From contig SLMF01000535.1 of NCBI GenBank assembly GCA_007133715.1, forward strand, positions 1 through 10,826: DNA of 10,826 nucleotides. Reading direction: 5' to 3'. This document shows, in pieces, positions 5,544 to 10,826 of this stretch. The translations under genes and the position numbers were made by a program. The DNA comes from Planctomycetaceae bacterium. GTDB lineage: Bacteria > Planctomycetota > Planctomycetia > Pirellulales > Pirellulaceae. Each line of letters opens with the position of its first letter. Positions within the stretch are counted from its first letter, which is position 1. The notes beneath the pieces were generated by a model. That model searched no databases. It was given only the letters and a program-made list of their open reading frames with translations, and was not told where the DNA came from.

Positions 5544-6812
5544 ATGAAGATCGCAATCGTGGGCTCGGGTATCAGCGGACTGGTCGCGGCCCGCATGCTG
5601 GACACCGAGCACGAGGTCCATGTGTTCGAAGCGAACTCCTACGCGGGGGGGCATGCGAACACCATTTCCGTGGTTGTCGGCGGCCAGACCTATCGGGTCG
5701 ATACCGGGTTCATGGTCTTTAACGACCGCACGTATCCGAACTTCATTCGCTTGCTGCAACAGCTGCGGATCCCGGCTCGGGGCAGTGACATGAGTTTCAG
5801 CGTGCGGTGCGACCGAACGGGCTTGGAGTATCAGGGCAGTTCGTTGAACGGGCTGTTCGCGCAGCGTCGCAATCTGCTCCGCCCGTCATTCTATCGCATG
5901 TTGTACGATGTACTGCGGTTCAACCGCCAGGCTCGGGAGTTATTGGACAGCCGGGAGGACGGCGAGGAGTTGGGCTCTTATTTGGACCGTCGGGGCTACA
6001 GTCGGCAATTCATCGAGCACTATTTGATTCCGATGGGGGCGGCGATCTGGTCGGCCGCTCCGGCCCAATTTCGTCAGTTTCCGGCCCGTTTCATCGTCCG
6101 TTTCTTTTCCAACCACGGTTTGTTGAGTGTCCGCGGCCACCCGCCTTGGAAGACGGTCCAAGGCGGTGCGGCATGTTATGTCCAGGCGTTGACGGCTCCC
6201 TTTGCTGATCGGATCCGCCTTGGCTGTCCGGTAGTGGCCGTGCAGCGGTTTGCCAATCGCGTCCTGGTGACTTCGGATCCGGGCGGGTCGGAGGATTTCG
6301 ACGCGGTGGTCCTGGCTGCCCACGCCGACCAGACGCGGCGGATGTTGGTCGACGCCGATCAGGCCGAGGACGAGATCCTGGGTGCCTTGGGCTATCAGCG
6401 GAACGAGACGGTGGTTCACACCGATGCTTCGCTGTTGCCCCGCTGCCCGCGGGCCTGGGCCTCCTGGAATTACCGGATCCCGTCGGCGGAGAATCAGCCG
6501 GTGGTGCTGACCTACAACCTGAATCGGCTGCAGGGACATGTCGCAGCGGAGGCGATTTGTGTGACGTTGAATGCCACGAGTTCGCTGGAGCCGGGTCGGA
6601 TCCTGCGTCAGCTCGAGTACCACCATCCGGTATTTGACAACGCGGCTCTGGCGGCCCAAAAGCGGTTCGGCGAGATCAATGGTCGGCGGCGCACGTATTA
6701 CTGTGGCGCGTATTGGGGGCACGGGTTTCACGAGGACGGGGTCAACAGCGCTTTGGCTGTGGGCCAATGTTTCGGGAAGAGCTGGGAATCATGCACAGTT
6801 GCCTGTACTTAG
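5544..6812 (+). CDS. FAD-dependent oxidoreductase (amine-oxidase fold) of a lipid-modification operon
   Basis: A cytosolic or membrane-associated flavoprotein of 422 residues. The N-terminus is a Rossmann dinucleotide site, KIAIVGSGISGLVAARML with G7, G9 and G12, ending in E29 (VFEAN) for the ribose. The GGHANT (35-40) and DTGFMVFN (53-60) segments are typical of the NAD/FAD-binding proteins found beside DUF1365 and Cfa genes. The C-terminal FAD segment is at about 386-410 (YCGAYWGHGFHEDGVNSA). It is predicted to oxidise or desaturate an acyl chain or a lipid intermediate; related flavoproteins in alphaproteobacterial clusters have been linked to furan fatty acid synthesis, but equivalence here is inference. 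ATG 5544 has GAGGGG at 5533-5538. The 3' end overlaps the DUF1365 gene by 22 bp. Phytoene-desaturase-like chemistry is an alternative. Confidence 0.88.
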   Translation: MKIAIVGSGISGLVAARMLDTEHEVHVFEANSYAGGHANTISVVVGGQTYRVDTGFMVFNDRTYPNFIRLLQQLRIPARGSDMSFSVRCDRTGLEYQGSSLNGLFAQRRNLLRPSFYRMLYDVLRFNRQARELLDSREDGEELGSYLDRRGYSRQFIEHYLIPMGAAIWSAAPAQFRQFPARFIVRFFSNHGLLSVRGHPPWKTVQGGAACYVQALTAPFADRIRLGCPVVAVQRFANRVLVTSDPGGSEDFDAVVLAAHADQTRRMLVDADQAEDEILGALGYQRNETVVHTDASLLPRCPRAWASWNYRIPSAENQPVVLTYNLNRLQGHVAAEAICVTLNATSSLEPGRILRQLEYHHPVFDNAALAAQKRFGEINGRRRTYYCGAYWGHGFHEDGVNSALAVGQCFGKSWESCTVACT

Positions 6813-7561
6813 GAAACCTCCAGCATCGGCGGTGGACTCCGGTGGAACATGTTTTCCGCTACCGGCTGTACCTGGCCTACCTGGACTTGGACGAAGTCCC
6901 TGGCTTGCTGCACCGCGGCTACGGCCTGAGGGGAGGTCGGTTTGCGGCTGCCGCGTTCCGTCGGAGCGACCATTTGGGCGATCCGCACGTGCCTTTGGCC
7001 GATGATGTTCGGGAGCAGGTTGCCCAGCACACGGGCACGCGGCCCGCCGGACCGATTCGCTTGCTGACCTTGCTCCGCAACTGGGGCTACTACTTCAATC
7101 CGTTGAGTCTCTATTACTGCTTTGATGCGGCGGGCAGCGGGGTGGAAACGGTGCTGGCCGAAGTGACCAACACACCGTGGGGCGAGCGGCATGCGTATGT
7201 GTTGCATGCGGGAAATCGGCAGCCCGAGCGGCCGGGCCTGCGGTTCCGCCATCCCAAAGGCTTTCACGTTTCGCCCTTCATGGACCTGGACATGGTCTAT
7301 CAATGGCAATTCAACGAACCCGGCAGCACGATCCGGGTGGGGATTGTCAACTGGCGGGGGGACCAACGTTTGTTCGATGTGCACCTGGTGCTGCGGCGGC
7401 AGGAATGGACGCGTCGCAGCTTGTTCGGCACGCTGGCCCGATATCCCTGGATGACGGCTCGGGTAAGTCAGGCGATCTACTGGCAGGCATTCCGTCTGTG
7501 GCGCAAGCGATGCCCGTTTTATTCTCACCCCAAACACAACCGGAAGGCGGAGGGAGCATGA
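6791..7561 (+). CDS. DUF1365 family protein
   Basis: A 256-residue member of DUF1365 (PF07103), a family of unknown biochemical function that sits between the flavoprotein and Cfa-like genes in many bacteria. Visible family segments are RRWTPVEHVFRYRLYLAYLD (13-32), LLTLLRNWGYYFNPLSLYYC (91-110), EVTNTPWGERHAY (124-136) and KGFHVSPFMDLDMVY (156-170). No signal peptide and no clear membrane span. ATG 6791 was chosen because the family similarity begins right there; it lies inside the end of the flavoprotein gene (22-bp overlap), with only a weak GGGAA (6784-6788) before it, so translation is probably coupled. The longer frame from 6713 would overlap the flavoprotein by 100 bp without similarity. 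The stop overlaps the methyltransferase start (ATGA). A role in the same lipid reaction is inferred from context only. Confidence 0.9.
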   Translation: MHSCLYLGNLQHRRWTPVEHVFRYRLYLAYLDLDEVPGLLHRGYGLRGGRFAAAAFRRSDHLGDPHVPLADDVREQVAQHTGTRPAGPIRLLTLLRNWGYYFNPLSLYYCFDAAGSGVETVLAEVTNTPWGERHAYVLHAGNRQPERPGLRFRHPKGFHVSPFMDLDMVYQWQFNEPGSTIRVGIVNWRGDQRLFDVHLVLRRQEWTRRSLFGTLARYPWMTARVSQAIYWQAFRLWRKRCPFYSHPKHNRKAEGA

Positions 7562-8847
7562 GTGCCAGTGGTGACACGGTTGGCCGTTCGCCGCAGCGCG
7601 GATGGCGGGACGGTTGGTGGGACCGGCGACTGCGGGAACGTGTGTGGCGACGTTTCGAATCGCTGCGGGACGGCCGTGTGATCCTGGAGCAGGCGGGTGC
7701 CTGCCGCGAGTTCGGCCGTTCGGACTCGGACTTGCCGCCGGTGCGGGTGCGGATCCGCGATGCCCGCTGCTATCGACAGCTGGCTTTCGGTGGCAGTCTC
7801 GGTGCGGCCGAAGCTTACCTCCGCGGCTATTGGGATTGCGACGATCTCGTCGGGCTGATCCGCGTCTTCTGCCGCAATGCCGAGCTGTTCAACGGTCTGG
7901 ACCGGGGTGTGGCCCGCCTGTTTCGCCCGCTGGCCCGACTGGCCCACGGGCTCCGCCGCAATACGATGGCGGGGAGCCGGCGGAATATCGGAGCCCACTA
8001 CGATCTGGGAAACGAGTTCTTCGCGCGCTTCCTGGACCCGACCATGGCCTATTCCTGCGCCATTTTCCCGCAGGCGACCAGCAGCCTGCACGAGGCGTCG
8101 CTGGCGAAATTCGCCCGAATTTGTCAGAAACTGGGCCTGCAGTCCCACGATCATTTGCTGGAAATCGGTACCGGTTGGGGCGGCTTGGCCATCTATGCCG
8201 CCCGCCATCATGGCTGCCGCGTTACCTCGACCACCATTTCCCCGCGGCAGTTCGCCTATGCGGTCGAACAAGTCGCAGCGGCCGGTCTGCAGCACCTGGT
8301 CACCGTTTGCTCTGACGATTACCGCGACCTGCAAGGAACCTACGACAAATTGGTTTCGATCGAAATGATCGAAGCGGTCGGGCACCAATACTTCGAAACC
8401 TTCTTCCAAGTCTGCTCACAGCGGTTGAAACCGGACGGTCTGATGCTGCTGCAGGCGATCGTGATCCCGGACCAGCGTTACTCCCAGTACTGTCGTTCGG
8501 TGGACTTCATTCAACGATATGTTTTCCCGGGCGGTTGCCTGCCGTCGCTGGGGGCGATCTGCGGCTCCCTGGGCCGGCGGACGGACCTGCAGCCGGTCCA
8601 TCTCGAGGATCTCACGGCGCATTACGCCCGCACCTTGGCAACCTGGCGGCAGCGTTTTGTCAGCCAGCGAGACACGTTGCGAGCGATGGGTTTTTCGGAG
8701 CGGTTTCTCCGCACCTGGGAGTTCTACTTCTGCTACTGCGAGGGCGGTTTTCGCGAGCGGGCCATCGGCGATGTCCAGCTGCTGCTGGCCAAACCCGACG
8801 GTCACCGCCTGCCGCCCTTCCCGCCCCTGTCTGCCGCCCCGCCCTGA
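7558..8847 (+). CDS. Cyclopropane-fatty-acyl-phospholipid synthase family SAM methyltransferase
   Basis: Transfers methyl or methylene from S-adenosylmethionine to the double bond of an unsaturated acyl chain in membrane phospholipid. It has 429 residues. A short N-terminal domain (about 30-130) is followed by the catalytic domain: NIGAHYDLGNEFF (143-155), YSCAIF (165-170), SAM motif LEIGTGWGGL (201-210), SIEMIEAVG (267-275), DFIQRYVFPGG (316-326) and YCEGGF (393-398). Against E. coli Cfa, C167, E272, Y356 and catalytic C394 are kept, but the bicarbonate-ligand His (LLHTIG) is Gln here (LLQAIV, Q299). This marks a Cfa-like subgroup found with DUF1365 and flavoprotein genes, so the product could be a methyl-branched or further oxidised chain. 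The start ATG 7558 has GGAGGG just upstream and overlaps the DUF1365 stop (ATGA). The last ten residues are Pro-rich. Confidence 0.9.
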   Translation: MSASGDTVGRSPQRGWRDGWWDRRLRERVWRRFESLRDGRVILEQAGACREFGRSDSDLPPVRVRIRDARCYRQLAFGGSLGAAEAYLRGYWDCDDLVGLIRVFCRNAELFNGLDRGVARLFRPLARLAHGLRRNTMAGSRRNIGAHYDLGNEFFARFLDPTMAYSCAIFPQATSSLHEASLAKFARICQKLGLQSHDHLLEIGTGWGGLAIYAARHHGCRVTSTTISPRQFAYAVEQVAAAGLQHLVTVCSDDYRDLQGTYDKLVSIEMIEAVGHQYFETFFQVCSQRLKPDGLMLLQAIVIPDQRYSQYCRSVDFIQRYVFPGGCLPSLGAICGSLGRRTDLQPVHLEDLTAHYARTLATWRQRFVSQRDTLRAMGFSERFLRTWEFYFCYCEGGFRERAIGDVQLLLAKPDGHRLPPFPPLSAAPP

Positions 8848-9203
8848 TCTCGGCTCCCGGCCGCCAGCACGGGCTGCTGCTGGCTCCCCAGTTTCCGTGC
8901 GCTGGGAGACTGGGGGGGGCTTGCTCGAGAAGAGAGCAGCCCGCGGGAGCATTGGGCACCGCGAAGGTGCGGCTCGACAGCAAATCGAAGGAGGCGGCGA
9001 ATAAAACGTCCAAACCCTAAGCCGCCCGATGCCCGTGACACGCCTCGTTGGTCCGATCGCCGAGCGTGCCGGAAGCTGGCGGTAGACCGAGCGGGGCTGT
9101 ATTCGTTGCGCCCGCGCTTTGATAGGATGAGAAGGGTCTGCAAGACGGACGCGTGCAACCGCAAATCCAGGCTGCTATCCTCTAAGTCAAAGGAGCGGGA
9201 GAA
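8848..9203. other. Gene-free region between the lipid operon and the secreted enzyme gene
   Basis: These 356 bp contain no supportable gene. The notable items are a G-rich inverted repeat (8884-8917), a small GCACC-GCGAA-GGTGC hairpin (8956-8970) and the ribosome binding site AAAGGAG (9189-9195). A TAGGAT at 9123-9128 might be a -10 box for the next gene, but no properly spaced -35 is seen. Confidence 0.5.
8884..8920 (+). terminator. G-rich inverted repeat downstream of the Cfa-like gene (weak terminator candidate)
   Basis: CCCCAGT (8886-8892) pairs with ACTGGGG (8909-8915) over a 16-nt loop. The stem can be extended by two pairs, including one G-U, because the right arm continues into a run of eight G (8912-8919). 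It begins 36 bp after the methyltransferase stop, the right place to end the operon. There is no T-run after it, so factor-independent termination is doubtful. Confidence 0.3.
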
Positions 9204-10826
9204 GTGCTTGTATCGAAGTCGGGAATACCTCGGGGCGGTTTCCTCGCCGGCTTGGCCGTCCTCACGTTGTGGGTGGGCAGTTCGGCGCTGGCCAAGGATG
9301 CCGATCGCATCCAGCCTTATTCCGGAAACCCCGCCTACTGGCAGTACAAGGGCCAGCCCGTCCTGCTGCTGGGCGGCAGCGATCAGGACAATCTGTTCAA
9401 TCATCCCCAGCTGGGACCGAACGGGCTGGAGGCCCATTTGGACTTGCTCGTCTCCGCGAGCGGCAATTACGTGCGAAACACAATGTCCGACCGCAATCCG
9501 GAGAACCGTTACGCCTTCGCCCGTCGAGAGGATGGCTTGTACGACCTGAACGTGTGGGACACGGAGTACTGGGAGCGTTTCGACAACTTCCTACGCATGT
9601 GCCATGCCCGCGACATCATCGTGCAGATCGAGGTGTGGGATCCGTGGGACCTGTTCGCATCGGAAGCACCGCTGGGCTATGGCCCGGAGAACCGGGGGTG
9701 GGAAGTTCACCCGTTTAACCCGCGAAACAACGTCAACTATACGGCCGAAGAGTCGGGGCTGGCAGAAGAGATCACTTACTATTCCGGGGCCAGACCCAGC
9801 AAACACGCTTTCTTCCACACCGTGCCCGCCATGGACGACAACCTGGTGGTCCGCCGGTATCAGGAAGCCTTCGTGAACCGCATGTTGGACTTCAGCCTGA
9901 AGTATCCCCATGTGCTGTACTGCATGAACAATGAGATCGGAGAGTCACCCGAATGGGGTAGGTACTGGGCGCGTTTCATTCGCCAGCGGGCCCGGGCCGA
10001 AGGTGTGGACGTCTACCTGGCCGACATGCGCCGGAACAGCAACTTCAACTCGCCCGAGCAGATCGAGCTGCTCCATGACGACGAGCATTACGATTTTTTC
10101 GAGATCTCCCAGAACAATGTCAGCACCGGTCAGCATCACTTCAACCAGATTCTGAATGTGCGCGCCCGGCGCCGGGACAGGCCTAAACCGTTGAACAACG
10201 TCAAGATTTACGGCGGCGAGGGCCATGCCTGGACCGGCGGTTCGCTGGAGGCCACGAGACGGATGTGGCGGAATGTCATCGGCGGGCTGGCCAGTTCGCG
10301 ATTCCACCGCCCTGGTCCGGATGACCGGCCGTTCGGCATCGGCGCCAATGAGCTTGCGCTGGCCCATCTCCGCAACGTGCGGACGGTGATGGAAGAGGTC
10401 GGTTGGCCCCGCATCGAGCCGGATCTCGGTTTCGTGCAACTCCGGTCCGATGTGGCCGCAGCCGTGCAGCTGCAAAGGACCCATGTGGCCTATACCCGCA
10501 CGGCGGACGGCCAAGCCCGTCTGTACGTCAACGGCGACGAAGTGGCGGCGGGAAAGGTCGGCGGCGATTTTTCGTCCTGGGACGCCGGTCTTCGCTTGGC
10601 GCTGGCCGACGAGTTCGTGGGCCAGCGGGGCTGGCTGGGCACGTATCACGGCGTGGCCATCTACAACCGCGCTCTGGACGCCTCCGAAATCACAGACCAC
10701 CATGCCGCCGGATCGCCAAAACATGCGGACGGGCTACTGGCTCGCTATTCTTTTGACGAAGGCCAAGGCGACGTGGTTCGTGACGTCTCCGGGCGGCGAC
10801 CCGCTCTCGACCTGCAGCTCGCGGAG
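9204..10826 (+). CDS. Exported TIM-barrel glycoside-hydrolase-like protein with LamG segments (partial, 3' end outside window)
   Basis: The frame is open from GTG 9204 to the window end (541 codons, no stop). AAAGGAG at 9189-9195 has 8-nt spacing, and an in-frame stop at 9183 fixes this as the first start. Residues 1-30 are a signal peptide (basic start, hydrophobic 13-23, SSALA before K31). Residues 35-405 resemble clan GH-A (beta/alpha)8 hydrolases: GGSDQDNLF (57-65), IVQIEVWDPWD (139-149), MNNEIGE with N243-E244 as likely acid/base after strand 4, and YGGEG with E339 as possible nucleophile on strand 7. It probably acts on an extracellular or periplasmic glycan, substrate unknown. Residues 427-502 match the C-terminal half of a LamG domain (LYVNG, GLRLALADE, VAIYNRALDASEI). 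Residues 511-541 match the beginning of another (LLARYSFDEG, VVRDVSG). The GH family cannot be assigned by eye. Confidence 0.85.
   Translation, partial: MLVSKSGIPRGGFLAGLAVLTLWVGSSALAKDADRIQPYSGNPAYWQYKGQPVLLLGGSDQDNLFNHPQLGPNGLEAHLDLLVSASGNYVRNTMSDRNPENRYAFARREDGLYDLNVWDTEYWERFDNFLRMCHARDIIVQIEVWDPWDLFASEAPLGYGPENRGWEVHPFNPRNNVNYTAEESGLAEEITYYSGARPSKHAFFHTVPAMDDNLVVRRYQEAFVNRMLDFSLKYPHVLYCMNNEIGESPEWGRYWARFIRQRARAEGVDVYLADMRRNSNFNSPEQIELLHDDEHYDFFEISQNNVSTGQHHFNQILNVRARRRDRPKPLNNVKIYGGEGHAWTGGSLEATRRMWRNVIGGLASSRFHRPGPDDRPFGIGANELALAHLRNVRTVMEEVGWPRIEPDLGFVQLRSDVAAAVQLQRTHVAYTRTADGQARLYVNGDEVAAGKVGGDFSSWDAGLRLALADEFVGQRGWLGTYHGVAIYNRALDASEITDHHAAGSPKHADGLLARYSFDEGQGDVVRDVSGRRPALDLQLAE

Noticed and set aside
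7177..7557. 127-residue upstream extension of the Cfa-like gene
   Set aside because: It lies wholly within the DUF1365 gene in another frame; ATG 7558 has GGAGGG upstream and an ATGA junction.
9106..9128. TTGCGC (9106) with TAGGAT (9123) as promoter of the secreted enzyme
   Set aside because: The spacer is only 11 bp and the -10 matches poorly, so I do not list it as a promoter.
9106..9549. 147-residue frame overlapping the start of the secreted enzyme
   Set aside because: It is out of frame with the signal peptide and barrel, and has shadow-like composition (many Arg, Ser, Pro, Trp).
1..10826. CRISPR arrays, tRNA or rRNA genes, insertion sequences, phage or defence genes
   Set aside because: No regularly spaced repeats, no tRNA-like cloverleaf, and no transposase, integrase or nuclease motifs were seen. 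The CPBP protein belongs to a family once called Abi, but nothing around it suggests phage defence.

Overview
The window is GC-rich, densely coded DNA from a bacterial chromosome and carries eight full genes plus two partial ones (nrdR at the left edge, a secreted enzyme at the right edge). The best guess for the source is a planctomycete, perhaps of the Pirellulales. This rests on the form of the LamG domain in the last gene (Planctomycetes carry many such exported proteins) and on weakly conserved -10 boxes. It is an inference without a marker gene, and nothing here looks recently acquired.

Left part (1-2397). The 3' end of nrdR, the ATP-cone repressor of ribonucleotide reductase genes, meets a REC-GGDEF diguanylate cyclase gene tail to tail, with a 41-bp coding overlap. 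The cyclase gene diverges from pyrB across a 206-bp control region. That region holds a -10 box for the cyclase, a pyrB promoter with a perfect 17-bp palindrome filling its spacer, and a hairpin plus T-run in the pyrB leader that resembles an attenuator.

Middle part (1414-5072). pyrB (aspartate carbamoyltransferase) overlaps by ATGA a UbiA-family membrane prenyltransferase of an atypical, EboC-like type. Then come pgsA (phosphatidylglycerophosphate synthase) and a CPBP/Rce1-type intramembrane protease, with gaps of 46 and 47 bp. These four are probably one transcription unit joining pyrimidine synthesis to membrane-lipid genes. A 471-bp gene-free stretch follows, with a palindrome, a long imperfect inverted repeat and a promoter.

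Right part (5544-8847). A three-gene overlapping operon encodes an FAD oxidoreductase of the amine-oxidase fold, a DUF1365 protein and a cyclopropane-fatty-acid-synthase-like SAM methyltransferase. This trio is a recurring lipid-modification cassette whose chemistry is not settled. The methyltransferase has Gln where Cfa enzymes have a bicarbonate-binding His, so the product may not be a simple cyclopropane.

Right edge (9204-10826). After a 356-bp spacer, a gene starting at GTG stays open to the window end. It encodes an exported TIM-barrel, glycoside-hydrolase-like enzyme followed by the C-terminal half of a LamG domain and the start of another LamG domain. I found no tRNA, rRNA, CRISPR array, insertion sequence or prophage gene.
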